DNA of 64,000 nt from CAVRCT01 sp963719645 (GCA_963719645.1 CAVRCT010000007.1:372001-436000), one strand, 5' to 3'; shown: positions 15,688-25,984, counted from the stretch's first letter. The notes: generated from the sequence alone by a model not told the origin. A program made the numbers and translations.

Positions 15688-16737
15688 ATGCTAAAAAAAT
15701 TACGCGGGTATTTTTCAAATGATTTATCAATCGATTTAGGGACAGCAAATACGCTGATATATGTTCGCGGCAAAGGCATTGTTTTAAATGAGCCTTCCGT
15801 TGTCGCTATTCGACAAAGCCCAGGTTCCACCAATGGTCAAAAACACGTGGCTGCGGTGGGTAGCGAAGCGAAATTAATGTTAGGACGTACACCTGGCAAT
15901 ATCACAGCGATCCGTCCAATGAAAGACGGTGTGATTGCTGATTTCTACGTCACTGAAAAAATGTTGCAACACTTTATTCACAAAGTGCATGAAAATCGTT
16001 TCATGCGTCCAAGCCCACGCGTTTTAGTCTGTGTACCCTGCGGTTCAACGCAAGTCGAACGGCGTGCGATTCGCGAATCAGCAATCAGTGCGGGTGCACG
16101 CGAAGTGTATTTATTGGAAGAGCCGATGGCGGCTGCCATGGGTGCGGGCATGCCAGTGGATGAAGCGCGTGGATCAATGGTGGTTGATATTGGTGGCGGT
16201 ACCACCGAAGTGGCAATTATTTCATTAAGCGGCATTGTCTATGCTGCGTCAGTGCGTATTGGTGGTGATCGATTTGATGAAGCGATTGTGAGTTATGTTC
16301 GTCGTAATTACGGCATCTTGATTGGTGAATCCACCGCAGAACGTATCAAACATGAAATTGGTTCAGCCTACCCCGCCAGTGAAATTCGTGAAATGGAAGT
16401 GCGTGGTCGTAATTTAGCAGAAGGGATTCCTCGCAGCTTTACATTAAACAGCAATGAAATTTTAGAAGCCTTACAAGAACCGTTATCCGGAATTTTAGGC
16501 GCAGTCCGTGCAGCACTCGAACAAGCACCACCTGAATTAGCATCCGATATTGCAGAGCGTGGCATGGTGTTAACCGGCGGCGGTGCACTATTACGCAATG
16601 TTGATCGCTTATTTATGGAAGAAACAGGCTTGCCTGTCATTATTGCCGATGAACCCTTAACCTGTGTGGCCAGAGGCGGCGGCAAAGCATTAGAAATGGT
16701 TGATACGGTTGGAATGGATTTCCTATCGAAAGAGTAA
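15688..16737 (+). CDS. mreB: Rod-shape-determining actin homologue MreB
   Basis: Bacterial actin that polymerises under the inner membrane and guides lateral wall synthesis. The product is 349 aa, normal. The phosphate-1 loop (IDLGTANTLIYVRGKG), phosphate-2 segment (VVDIGGGTTEVAI) and adenosine motif (VLTGGGALLRNVD) are all present. GGAAGAG precedes the ATG. First gene of mreBCD; mreC begins about 17 nt after its stop. Confidence 0.98.
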   Translation: MLKKLRGYFSNDLSIDLGTANTLIYVRGKGIVLNEPSVVAIRQSPGSTNGQKHVAAVGSEAKLMLGRTPGNITAIRPMKDGVIADFYVTEKMLQHFIHKVHENRFMRPSPRVLVCVPCGSTQVERRAIRESAISAGAREVYLLEEPMAAAMGAGMPVDEARGSMVVDIGGGTTEVAIISLSGIVYAASVRIGGDRFDEAIVSYVRRNYGILIGESTAERIKHEIGSAYPASEIREMEVRGRNLAEGIPRSFTLNSNEILEALQEPLSGILGAVRAALEQAPPELASDIAERGMVLTGGGALLRNVDRLFMEETGLPVIIADEPLTCVARGGGKALEMVDTVGMDFLSKE

Positions 16738-16754
16738 TGCGATGAGGTGCTGTC

Positions 16755-17660
16755 ATTAAACTTCTATTTGCCCGAGAATCACAACCCGGCGTTCGAATGT
16801 TTTGCTTGGTTGTGTTGTCGATTGTCTTAATGATTTTAGATAAGCGCGGAGACACTTTTGCTGGTTTGCGCGCGGCAATTTCTATGCCATTGGCACCCTT
16901 ACAATATGCGGTCAGTTGGCCAGTTCAGATCATTGATCGCATGCGTACTGCGATCAGTTCACATGATGCTTTAGTGCAAGAAAATCTTGATTTAAAAGCC
17001 GAGCAATTACTGTTAAAAGCACAGGTTCAGCGTTTGCTCGCCTTAGAATCTGAAAATTCTCAATTAAAAGCGTTATTGCGTTCATCCGCGGAAGTGCAAG
17101 GCAAAGTATTAGTCGCACAAATTCTTGCCGTGGATACGGAACCTTTCGTCAATCAAGTGTCCATTGATAAAGGCAGTCGGGATGGCTTATTTGTCGGCCA
17201 GCCTGTCTTAGATGCCACAGGCGTCATGGGTCAAGTTATCCAAGTCGGTCCGTTTGCCAGTCAAGTTTTATTAAGCAATGACCCACACAGCGGCATTCCC
17301 GTCATGATTACGCGCAATGGCATGCGCTCCATCGCAGTCGGTGATTTGTATACGGGTAAATTGCATTTAGCGAATTTGTCTCAAACCGCGGATGTGGTGA
17401 CAGGTGATTTATTGGTGACATCCGGGTTAGGACAGAATTATCCGGAAGGTTATCCGGTAGGGCAAGTGATCTCCGTTGTGAAAGACCCTGGCTTGCAATT
17501 TGCAACCATCGTAGTTGAACCGAGTGCGCATTTGGATCGCAGTCGCCAAGTGTTATTGGTATGGCCAAATAAAATGTTAACGCCTGCGCCGGTGGTGGCA
17601 CCAAAGAAAGGGGTTCCGTCACAGGCAACCAATGCAACAAGCAAAAGGCAAGCACCATGA
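16755..17660 (+). CDS. mreC: Rod-shape-determining protein MreC, probable AUU start
   Basis: Bitopic inner-membrane protein linking MreB to the wall elongation complex. One transmembrane segment lies near the N-terminus (FCLVVLSIVLMILD), followed by a coiled coil and the two-barrel periplasmic domain. The first ATG in frame is at 16797, but it would remove a basic leader (KLLFARESQPGVR) of the kind MreC proteins have before the membrane segment, and it has no ribosome-binding site. The codon before KLLF is ATT at 16755, with GAGGTG 5 nt upstream. An AUU start, known for infC and pcnB in E. coli, is the best explanation. If wrong, the gene starts at 16797. mreD overlaps its stop by 4 nt. Confidence 0.9.
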   Translation: MKLLFARESQPGVRMFCLVVLSIVLMILDKRGDTFAGLRAAISMPLAPLQYAVSWPVQIIDRMRTAISSHDALVQENLDLKAEQLLLKAQVQRLLALESENSQLKALLRSSAEVQGKVLVAQILAVDTEPFVNQVSIDKGSRDGLFVGQPVLDATGVMGQVIQVGPFASQVLLSNDPHSGIPVMITRNGMRSIAVGDLYTGKLHLANLSQTADVVTGDLLVTSGLGQNYPEGYPVGQVISVVKDPGLQFATIVVEPSAHLDRSRQVLLVWPNKMLTPAPVVAPKKGVPSQATNATSKRQAP

Positions 17661-18139
17661 GTCAGTCAAATAACGGAATTGTTGTCTTTGTGACATTTAT
17701 CATTGCGTTGGTTTTGATGTTATTACCCATGCCAGACTGGGCCGTGTGGTTTAGACCCGAGTGGGTCGTGATGGTGTTGATTTACTGGGTCATGGTGATA
17801 CCGCATCGTATCAATATGATCACTGCATGGAGTTTGGGACTGTGTATCGATGTGCTGAATGGTACATTGCTGGGTGAGCATGCGTTGGCACTCACGCTGG
17901 TTGCTTATTTTGTGGATAGGATGCACATGCGGTTACGGATGTTTCCATTGTTACAACAAGGATTTATTGTTTTTTTTCTCGTCTTGTTATATCAATTCGT
18001 GATTTATTGCGTACAAGGCTTCATTGGACAATTACCCAATACGTGGCTTTATTGGTCTGCCTCAGTGACGAGTATGTTACTGTGGCCATGGGTATTTAGT
18101 ATCATTCGAAATTGCAGACATCGTTTTAGAATTGCTTAA
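17657..18139 (+). CDS. mreD: Rod-shape-determining protein MreD
   Basis: Polytopic inner-membrane protein of the elongasome. The product is 160 aa, usual for the family, with about five hydrophobic segments and the characteristic WP/RPEWVVMVLIYW region near residue 30. ATGA overlap with mreC indicates translational coupling. rng starts 9 nt downstream, the same mreBCD-rng order as in E. coli and relatives. Confidence 0.93.
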   Translation: MSQSNNGIVVFVTFIIALVLMLLPMPDWAVWFRPEWVVMVLIYWVMVIPHRINMITAWSLGLCIDVLNGTLLGEHALALTLVAYFVDRMHMRLRMFPLLQQGFIVFFLVLLYQFVIYCVQGFIGQLPNTWLYWSASVTSMLLWPWVFSIIRNCRHRFRIA

Positions 18140-18148
18140 CGGTACATT

Positions 18149-19615
18149 ATGTCCCAAGAAATATTGGTAAATGTCACACCAAGAGAAGTCCGCGTTGCGC
18201 TATTGGAAAATGGCGTATTGCTCGAAGTTTATGTGGAAAGAAGTATCCAACAAGGCTTGCAGGGTAATATTTACAAAGGACGGGTCAGTCGTTTATTGCC
18301 GGGTATTCAGGCGGCTTTCGTTGACATTGGTTTAGAGCGCGCGGCTTTTTTACACGTCAGTGATTTACGTGCTTATGAAAATTATATTTCCCGTGCGGGA
18401 CATGCTCATGTCGATATCCGTGAACTCTTGCATCCCGGTGAAGAGATATTGGTTCAAGTTTATAAAGAACCGTTAGGAAGTAAAGGAGCTCGTATCACGA
18501 CGCTTTACACGATTCCTTCCCGCTATCTCGTCTTAACCCCTGATATTTTTCAAATTGCCGTATCACAAAAAATTGCAGATGAATCCGAACGTGAGCGATT
18601 AACGCAACTTATTCAACCCGGTGAAATGGGCGGTTATATTTTTCGGACGGTGGCAGAAGGCGCTGTCGCTGACGAATTAACGACGGAGAAAGACTTTTTA
18701 AGTGCGTTGTGGCAGGAAGTCACTGCGCGGGCAAAAACAGCCAAGGCAGGCGATTTAGTCTATCAAGAAATTCCAATGGTATTGCGAGTCTTGCGTGATT
18801 TAGCCGGTTATGAAGTCGAACGTATCCGGGTGGATGATGCAAAATCGGTTGAGGCAATGCGTGAATTTGCAGCGCGTTATGTTCCAAAATTAGTTGATCG
18901 AATTGAATTATACAGCGGGAATCGACCTATTTTTGATAGTTATTCCGTAGATGATGAAATTCAAAAATCACTGCATCGCAAAGTGTATTTAAAATCGGGC
19001 GGTTATTTGGTGTTTGACCAAACCGAAGCAATGACAACGATTGATATCAATACAGGCTCAAATTTAGGGCAAGGAAATTTGGAGCAAACGACTTTTCGCA
19101 TGAATGTTGAAGCGATAGAAGCGATTGCAAGACAAGTGAGATTGCGGAATATCGGCGGCATTATCATTATCGACTTTATTGATATGAGTGATCCTGAGCA
19201 CAAAACGCAGTTGTTACAAGCGCTCAAAAATGCCATGCTGAAAGACAATGCGCGAACGGAAGTCAGTGAATTAACCAGTCTCGGTTTAGTGCAAATGACG
19301 CGTAAGCGTACTCGCGAAAGTTTAGAACATATTTTATGTGAGCCGTGTTCACTGTGTCATCGTCGCGGTTCCATTAAATCGACGGTAACGATTTGTTATG
19401 AAATTTTTCGCGAATTACATCGTATGGCAGACAGTTATCCCTGGTCGGGATTTTTAGTCTTAGCGTCGCAAAAAGTGATTGATTACGTATTAGAAGAAGA
19501 ATCGATCCTGCTAGCTGATTTAGAAGCTAAATTGGCAAAACCCATTAAATTGCAAATAGAGTCTACCTATCAGCAGGAGCAGTATGATATTTTGCCCATG
19601 GCAGACAAGGAATAA
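18149..19615 (+). CDS. rng: Ribonuclease G
   Basis: Endoribonuclease for 16S rRNA 5' maturation and mRNA turnover. The product is 488 aa, the length of RNase G rather than RNase E, and it lacks the long RNase E tail. It opens with MSQEILVNVTPREVRVALLE and has the S1 domain GNIYKGRVSRLLPGIQAAFVD (~residues 38-60 on). The Mg-binding DIDINTG/DFIDM aspartates and the Zn-link cysteines (CEPCSLC, ~residues 399-405) are present. It follows mreD by 9 nt and precedes yhdP by 3 nt, so it is part of the mre operon. Confidence 0.96.
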   Translation: MSQEILVNVTPREVRVALLENGVLLEVYVERSIQQGLQGNIYKGRVSRLLPGIQAAFVDIGLERAAFLHVSDLRAYENYISRAGHAHVDIRELLHPGEEILVQVYKEPLGSKGARITTLYTIPSRYLVLTPDIFQIAVSQKIADESERERLTQLIQPGEMGGYIFRTVAEGAVADELTTEKDFLSALWQEVTARAKTAKAGDLVYQEIPMVLRVLRDLAGYEVERIRVDDAKSVEAMREFAARYVPKLVDRIELYSGNRPIFDSYSVDDEIQKSLHRKVYLKSGGYLVFDQTEAMTTIDINTGSNLGQGNLEQTTFRMNVEAIEAIARQVRLRNIGGIIIIDFIDMSDPEHKTQLLQALKNAMLKDNARTEVSELTSLGLVQMTRKRTRESLEHILCEPCSLCHRRGSIKSTVTICYEIFRELHRMADSYPWSGFLVLASQKVIDYVLEEESILLADLEAKLAKPIKLQIESTYQQEQYDILPMADKE

Positions 19616-19618
19616 ATT

Positions 19619-22600
19619 GTGAAATTAACCTGGAAGAAGCTGGTATTTGAATTCGTTGCTTACTCAATCGCATTCGCATTGATTGTGGCAGCGGTTTCAG
19701 TCAGCGTGACGCATTTGATTGAGCCTACACTGAATGCGCACAAGCAAGATTTTGAGCGTATTGCCAGTCGCTTGCTGGGACGTCCGTTAACCATTCAAAA
19801 AATCTATATCAAGTGGGAACATTTCGAGCCGGTGATTGGCTTGTCCGAAGTGGATATTACGGATGCTGTCACACATAAACCGGTGTTTGAAATTCCCGAC
19901 ATTATTTTTAACGTACGCATTTGGCAAAGTATTTTAAACCGCCAATTTTTATTTGATAGTTTGAAAGTAAAAGGTGTGCACTTAACTCTTCAACAAACAC
20001 AAGCGGGATTTAAATTGCAAGGGTTTGGTAATTTTGCGGTGACAGATAATTTTACCGGTCAACCTTTAAATCCCAGCGCGATGCTGGCGTGGATTTTTAG
20101 CCAACCTTCTTTATATTTAGAAGATATATCGTTGCAATTTAAAACATTAAACCGTTCAAAATTTTCGATCAGTGTGCATTTGCTCGCCTTAAAAAACACA
20201 AAAGACGAGCATGTGTTAACCGGACGAGCCACGCTGAATCAAGAAGAGCCGACGGATGTCAACATTGATTTTAAATGGCTGGGTGATGCAACCGATATTG
20301 CAACCGTGAGAGCCAAATTATTTTTAAAATTGACGAATGTTTCATTGCCCCAATGGTTTAGTCAACACACCTGGCGCAATTTAGAAATTTTGCAGGGTAT
20401 TGGTAGCACGAAAGTGATGGCGAGTTGGAATCATAATGCTTGGCAAAATGTTGAGACGGAAATGGAGCTTTATGACATTCAAGCTAAATCGCTTTTAACC
20501 AAAAAGAATATTATTGTTTCGCGCTTTAGTGGCCAGTTACATTGGTTGCGGGTAGGCGAACATTTTGCGGTGCAAGGCAGTGATTTATTAATCGATTTAC
20601 CGGGACATGTTTGGCCAAAGGATAATTTTTCATTGAAATATGCACTGTCAAAAGACGGTGTGCCAATGTTGCAAGCGCTGAAATTAGACTATCTTGATTT
20701 AGGCGATGCCGATGATTTGATTCGAGCGAGTGGTCTCTTGCCGGATAATATTGCGAAATGGATTACGCAATTTGATCCTGAAGGTGAAATTCACGCCGTA
20801 AACGTTAATTATCAAGGAGCCTTGTCAGATATCAGTCATATTTCATTGGCAGCAACCTTTAATCATCTTTCTTTAAATGCATGGGATGGGTTGCCAGGCG
20901 TGACGAATTTGCGCGGCCAAATTGCTTGGAATGGTCAACAGGGCAATTTGAGTTTGAATAGCCAGGAAGCTTCCATTCGGTTAGACAAAGTGTTTGCGAA
21001 TCCGTTGTTGTTTGATGAATTATCGGCTCAAATAAATTGGCAACAAGATGGCAAACAGAATTGGGAGATCGTCGCAAAATCGTTGCACGCTGCAAATGCG
21101 GATGCCAATCTGACAGCGAACGCTAGTTTAACCATTCCTTTGAATGATTCGCCGAGTATTCAGTTGCAGGGTGATTTCAATATCCTGAATGTGGAACACG
21201 TGAGTCTGTATTTGCCATTGAAAATTTTTGAACCTGACTTGGTGAATTGGTTGCAACATGCTTTTTTAGCCGGACAAGTGACGGGTGGTAAGGCGGTTTT
21301 AGCCGGACGGTTAAGCGATTTTCCATTTGATCATGACTCTGGCAAATTTATTATTACGGGTAATGTGAGCAATGTGGATTTGCATTTTGCACCAGACTGG
21401 CCATTATTGAAAAAATTAAAGGGCGTGTTGACATTTAATGGTCGTGCGATGGTTGCTGAGATTGCATCGGGGCAGTTATTAGATGTGCCTATTCAAGCAG
21501 TGCATGCCATGATTCCCTATCTCGGGGATGATAAGCCACAATTTTTGGATGTGACGGGGACAATTTCTGCTGAGTTAGAACAAGGCTTTGCGTTTATTCA
21601 TCAAAGTCCATTAGAAAAAACGTTAGGACAACAATTAGCAAAAATGCAATTGCAAGGTCCTATGCAGTTAGATTTAAATTTATTAATTCCGTTGAAACAC
21701 CCTGGAAATACGAAGGTATTGGGCAATGTCAAAATGACCCATGCAACGCTTTTTTTCCCTTTTTGGAATTTAACCATTGATCAAGTGAATGGGGGATTTC
21801 AATTTACCGACAATGGCGTGACCGCAAAAAAAATCACAGCGGATTTATTTTCAAAACCCATTACGTTATCGCTGTCAACGCAACTTAATAAAAAAAACCA
21901 GGCACAAGTGACAGCCTTGGCTTCCGGTTCCGTGCAAATAAGTGATTTGCAAAAATGGTTAGTGTTACCTTTCGATCAACTGTTGCAAGGCAGTGCTGCG
22001 TTGCAAGCACAAATTATTTTGCCACCGTTGCGGCAATCTAACGTGCCCACTCAAATTATTGTCCATTCGGATTTGCAAGGTGTACAAGTTAATTTGCCGG
22101 CGAATTATGGCAAGAAGGCGGAGGATAAAACCGATTTTACTTTATTGATGAATGTGGATGTGAATCAACCGCTGCAACTAAAAATTATTGATGGGAATTT
22201 ATTGAGTGTCGCGTTGACACTGAAAAAACAAGCGGAAAAAATGCAATTATTGAGTGGGGATTTACATTTAGGGAATGTCGGTACAGCGACATGGCAATCA
22301 CAACCAGGCATTCTTGTCTCGGGGAATTTAGCAACGGTGAATTGGAGTACCCTTCAACCGTATCTGTCTCAAGTGATGAATAAGGGCTCGAGTGGCGCGC
22401 AACAAAATGCATTGTGGAACCCGAGTATGTTGAGAGGCGCGGATATCGTGATTAATCAACTTATCTTACCGACGATACAGCTTAATAAAATTCGCATTCA
22501 AATTACGAAAAACATCAATGCATTAACGATTGGTTTGGATAATGCGAATCTATCGGGTCAAATTATTTGGCCGTTGAATTTAGCACGGAATACGGTGCAA

Positions 22601-23494
22601 GCGAGATTTCAGCGCTTAATTGTTCCGACGCAATTAACATCAACTAAGTCGACGATTGATCCCAGTTCATTACCGGCGATTTCGTTTGTAGGTGAAAATA
22701 TTCAATACGGTGCTGCCAATTTAGGGAGATTAACGTTTAATTTTGTACCGAATGGCAAAGGTATCACGATACCGCAATTCAATATTGAGTCTGCCGGGAT
22801 GTCTTTGCGGGCGAGTGGTTATTGGCAGCGTGCAATGACGCACTTAGACGGTAATTTGACAATCAGTAACATGACAAAATTTTTAAATTCGTTAGGCTTT
22901 GGCCAAGCGAGTTTGGTTGGAACGACGGGCAAAGTGAATTTTAATTTGAATTGGCAAGGTGCACCTTTTCAACCGTCAATGGCGACGATGACAGGTGATT
23001 TGTCATTAACATTAGGAGAAGGGCGGATCATCAATTTAAGTCAAGAGACCAATGCTGAAATGGGTTTTGGCCGGATGTTAAATGTCTTCAGTTTGCAATC
23101 CATCCCGCGCCGTTTAAGTTTGAATTTCAATGATTTGGTGGATAAAGGGTATGTCTTTGATTCTCTCAAGGGCAACTTCACGTTTAAAAATGGCAGTGCG
23201 TATACTACCAACACTCGTTTAGAGGGTCCGGTGGCGGGTGTCGCGTTGAATGGTCGATTGGGGATTGCGAATAAAGATTATGATCTCAATTTATCCGTGA
23301 CGCCTTATGTGACATCGAGTTTGCCTGTTGTGCTGGCTGCGGTGAATCCAGTCGCTGGTGTTGCTGCTTGGTTTGTGGATAAAGTAGTGAGCAGTGGTGT
23401 CTCTAATATTATTACTTATCGCTATAAAATCACAGGTCCTTGGGCGAATCCGGTGTGGGCGAAGGTGGGCGGGGAGCAGCAGAGAGCGAGATAA
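19619..23494 (+). CDS. yhdP: AsmA-like envelope protein YhdP
   Basis: Very long AsmA/TamB-type inner-membrane-anchored periplasmic protein of the kind proposed to carry phospholipids to the outer membrane. The product is 1291 aa, typical of YhdP. A single membrane segment (residues ~8-30) precedes a long beta-rich region with repeated groove strands. The C-terminal AsmA-like domain ends with the VAAWFVDK.....ITYRYKITGPW segment. The start is GTG, with AAGGA 7 nt upstream inside the rng stop region. mreBCD-rng-yhdP is a conserved gene order. Confidence 0.95.
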   Translation: MKLTWKKLVFEFVAYSIAFALIVAAVSVSVTHLIEPTLNAHKQDFERIASRLLGRPLTIQKIYIKWEHFEPVIGLSEVDITDAVTHKPVFEIPDIIFNVRIWQSILNRQFLFDSLKVKGVHLTLQQTQAGFKLQGFGNFAVTDNFTGQPLNPSAMLAWIFSQPSLYLEDISLQFKTLNRSKFSISVHLLALKNTKDEHVLTGRATLNQEEPTDVNIDFKWLGDATDIATVRAKLFLKLTNVSLPQWFSQHTWRNLEILQGIGSTKVMASWNHNAWQNVETEMELYDIQAKSLLTKKNIIVSRFSGQLHWLRVGEHFAVQGSDLLIDLPGHVWPKDNFSLKYALSKDGVPMLQALKLDYLDLGDADDLIRASGLLPDNIAKWITQFDPEGEIHAVNVNYQGALSDISHISLAATFNHLSLNAWDGLPGVTNLRGQIAWNGQQGNLSLNSQEASIRLDKVFANPLLFDELSAQINWQQDGKQNWEIVAKSLHAANADANLTANASLTIPLNDSPSIQLQGDFNILNVEHVSLYLPLKIFEPDLVNWLQHAFLAGQVTGGKAVLAGRLSDFPFDHDSGKFIITGNVSNVDLHFAPDWPLLKKLKGVLTFNGRAMVAEIASGQLLDVPIQAVHAMIPYLGDDKPQFLDVTGTISAELEQGFAFIHQSPLEKTLGQQLAKMQLQGPMQLDLNLLIPLKHPGNTKVLGNVKMTHATLFFPFWNLTIDQVNGGFQFTDNGVTAKKITADLFSKPITLSLSTQLNKKNQAQVTALASGSVQISDLQKWLVLPFDQLLQGSAALQAQIILPPLRQSNVPTQIIVHSDLQGVQVNLPANYGKKAEDKTDFTLLMNVDVNQPLQLKIIDGNLLSVALTLKKQAEKMQLLSGDLHLGNVGTATWQSQPGILVSGNLATVNWSTLQPYLSQVMNKGSSGAQQNALWNPSMLRGADIVINQLILPTIQLNKIRIQITKNINALTIGLDNANLSGQIIWPLNLARNTVQARFQRLIVPTQLTSTKSTIDPSSLPAISFVGENIQYGAANLGRLTFNFVPNGKGITIPQFNIESAGMSLRASGYWQRAMTHLDGNLTISNMTKFLNSLGFGQASLVGTTGKVNFNLNWQGAPFQPSMATMTGDLSLTLGEGRIINLSQETNAEMGFGRMLNVFSLQSIPRRLSLNFNDLVDKGYVFDSLKGNFTFKNGSAYTTNTRLEGPVAGVALNGRLGIANKDYDLNLSVTPYVTSSLPVVLAAVNPVAGVAAWFVDKVVSSGVSNIITYRYKITGPWANPVWAKVGGEQQRAR

Positions 23495-23500
23495 AGTGGA

Positions 23501-25267
23501 TTATGTAATCTTCTTATGTATCCCACCTTTCTCAGCTTCAGTCTCTGTATCATCATCTGATAACTTGTCTTTAGGTGTAGGTGTTGATTGCGGAGCATGA
23601 GTAACCTTAGCAGCTTCTGCATGACTTTCTATTTGTGCAGCAACTTCAACACCCACGCTGCTATTAATAATGGTTTCTGCCACTTTACGGTTATCCAGTT
23701 GATGCTCTTGTAAGAGCTTTCTGCCGAACATTAAATCACTGGTGTGATTATCAACTGCGGGAAGTTCAACTTGCTTGGGCGGAATAACAATAGATTTTTT
23801 CTTTTTCTCTTTGCGTTGTTTTAGGATTTCATGAATCCGGATAACAGACACAGTGATTAGCAAAATGGATGCAGCAGAGGCAACGACTAATGCGCCAATG
23901 CCAGTCGAACAAAGCGCTGCGACGGCCAAGGTAAAACCGACTAAGGAAGCGGCGCTCAATCTAACATGTTTTCTCGCTAAATCACGTGCAGGTGCGAGAA
24001 TGCTGATTTCGGTATGTAATTTGTCTTTTAAGAGTTGCAATCGAATCATGCGTGGATCAGAGCCAACCGATTTACCCTTGAGCGATTCTTCTGTTATTCC
24101 AATCTGTTTATCGACTTCAATTAATTTAGCCTGTATGAGTTCAAGATGATGATTAATTTGACGCAGCATATAATAATTACGATACAGGGTGACCGCGCAA
24201 ACGCCGGCAGCGGCAGCGGCCACTGTAATGGGTGCGGCAAAAGCAGCTGCCGCTGTTCCCAGTGCGCCGACTCCGCCTAATAACAGTGCGCTCACAATTA
24301 AACAACCTAGCGAAACAAGTCCGCCAAAAACGCCAGCGAATAATTTTGTATTGCGTTGCCCCGTTTCCGGATGTTGGTAAGCGTGATAAGCATCTTTCAA
24401 GTAACTTAAGCCACGGAAAAAATCATTCACTAATGGAACACCATATAAAATACTGGTGACGGGACCTAAGGAATCAGAAACTTGATAGGTTGCTTCTAAT
24501 TCATCAATGTTCTGCATGTAAGCTTGTGTACTAATGGCAACTTCTTCGATCGAGGTGCCAGTATCGGTTATATTTTCTAGTGTTTCAATTTCGGGATCGG
24601 AGATGTGATGACCTAATCGCGAGGCTTCTGATTTTCTAATATTAACCAGTAATGTGTTCAGATCATTAAAGTGTATTCGCTCTGACGGAGACAAATTATT
24701 TTTCCAAACAGTGATGCGTGAATTTAATTTTTTATTTTGTTCATCCAATTGTTTTAGTTGTTGAGTTTCATCTTCTGTTAATGGAGTTGTTGCATCAGTT
24801 CGATTCATTAAGTTATTTATTTCACTTTGTATCGCTTGATGTTCTTCTGAGGTTTTTTGTTCTAAGGGTAGGAATTCAGGAAAATGTTCTTTCAACTCGT
24901 CTTCTAAAATCATTTTCAGTTGCAAGTCTTCGTTTTGCATAAATTGATTCAATTCTGCAATGGCTTTTTCTCTTTTCTTCAATTTTTCTAAGTCGTCAAA
25001 TAACGCTGTTACTTTTTTCCTGAGCTTGTCAATGCTCTCCATGTCGTCGATAGTTTCATCGCCATGTTTATTAGACAAGTCCTTTAATTCTCTTCTTGTG
25101 AATTCTAATTGGCTGATGAATTCACTTTGATAAGTTTGCCATGTGTCAGAAGTTGCTAACTTTTCTATGCATTCTGGAATAAGACTCTCATCCATTTTGA
25201 TGGGCAAGTCAGAGATCTTTTTTGTATTTAAAAGATAGCGTGTTGTGAGATAGCAATTTGAAGTCAT
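23501..25267 (-). CDS. Coiled-coil protein with two membrane hairpins, effector-like
   Basis: Not recognised by family. The 588-aa product starts at the ATG preceded by AAGGG; an upstream in-frame ATG at 25354 lacks a ribosome-binding site. The first ~290 residues are charged coiled coil. Residues ~335-390 form a Gly/Ala-rich double membrane segment, ~390-450 a coiled coil, and ~455-500 a second membrane pair followed by a basic KQRKEKKKK stop-transfer. The C-terminus is short and polar with DDDTETEAE before the last ten residues. Such coiled-coil/hairpin proteins with a Glu-rich tail resemble Dot/Icm type IV substrates of Legionella and Coxiella; this is inference only. It converges with yhdP and stands alone. 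Confidence 0.7.
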   Translation of the reverse strand: MTSNCYLTTRYLLNTKKISDLPIKMDESLIPECIEKLATSDTWQTYQSEFISQLEFTRRELKDLSNKHGDETIDDMESIDKLRKKVTALFDDLEKLKKREKAIAELNQFMQNEDLQLKMILEDELKEHFPEFLPLEQKTSEEHQAIQSEINNLMNRTDATTPLTEDETQQLKQLDEQNKKLNSRITVWKNNLSPSERIHFNDLNTLLVNIRKSEASRLGHHISDPEIETLENITDTGTSIEEVAISTQAYMQNIDELEATYQVSDSLGPVTSILYGVPLVNDFFRGLSYLKDAYHAYQHPETGQRNTKLFAGVFGGLVSLGCLIVSALLLGGVGALGTAAAAFAAPITVAAAAAGVCAVTLYRNYYMLRQINHHLELIQAKLIEVDKQIGITEESLKGKSVGSDPRMIRLQLLKDKLHTEISILAPARDLARKHVRLSAASLVGFTLAVAALCSTGIGALVVASAASILLITVSVIRIHEILKQRKEKKKKSIVIPPKQVELPAVDNHTSDLMFGRKLLQEHQLDNRKVAETIINSSVGVEVAAQIESHAEAAKVTHAPQSTPTPKDKLSDDDTETEAEKGGIHKKIT

Positions 25268-25380
25268 AATAATTACCCTTGCAGAAAAATTAGTCGCATA
25301 TCTGTATTGTAGCCTAAAAAAAGCACTGGTGCTCTCGGTTTTTGAAAAAAACATTAAATATCATATAGTTATTAATAATT

Positions 25381-25980
25381 TTAGGAAAGCGTCGAATTGT
25401 TTTTTTTGCTTTTTGCACGCTCAATAGCCTCTTGGATCAATTGCTTTTTATCGGCAGGTGCGTTGGGGGTGAGGACTGAGGCAGCGGTTAATTTTTTAGG
25501 GTGTAGCCGATTTTCCCGTGCAACAAAACGCTGACGATATTGCTCAGCGCGTGATGCCTGAGTCGTTATGTGATTGACAGGGACTAAATCAATACAATCC
25601 ACAGGACAAGGCGCAATACACAATTCGCAGCCGCTGCATTCGTCTGCAATGATGGTATGCATTTGTTTCGCAGCGCCCAAAATGGCATCGATGGGGCACG
25701 CTTGAATGCACTTGGTGCAGCCAATACATTCTTTTTCACGAATGACAGCGCGCAATAGGGGTTTGGCTTTTTGTTGCATCTCTTCAAGATAAGGCGTGGG
25801 ATCTTGCTGGAGTAATTGCCCTAATGCTTGCAGACCCGCGACACCGCCGGGTGGACAGAGATTAATGGTCGCTTGTTTCTCGGCAAGCGCGGTGGCATAA
25901 GGCATGCAACCGTTATAACCGCATAATCCACATTGGGTTTGCGGTAAGATCGCATCAATCTCTTTGGCAGTAGCAGACAT
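25381..25980 (-). CDS. rsxB: RnfB/RsxB-type ferredoxin subunit without membrane anchor
   Basis: Iron-sulfur electron carrier. The 199-aa product has the N-terminal 4Fe-4S domain (ILPQTQCGLCGYNGC) and two ferredoxin CxxCxxCxxxCP clusters (CIGCTKCIQACP, CSGCELCIAPCP). The N-terminal membrane helix of E. coli RsxB is missing, and no other rnf/rsx genes are nearby, so it is probably a soluble stand-alone form rather than part of an Rnf pump. It lies 4 nt after metG. Confidence 0.88.
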   Translation of the reverse strand: MSATAKEIDAILPQTQCGLCGYNGCMPYATALAEKQATINLCPPGGVAGLQALGQLLQQDPTPYLEEMQQKAKPLLRAVIREKECIGCTKCIQACPIDAILGAAKQMHTIIADECSGCELCIAPCPVDCIDLVPVNHITTQASRAEQYRQRFVARENRLHPKKLTAASVLTPNAPADKKQLIQEAIERAKSKKNNSTLS

Positions 25981-25984
25981 AAAA

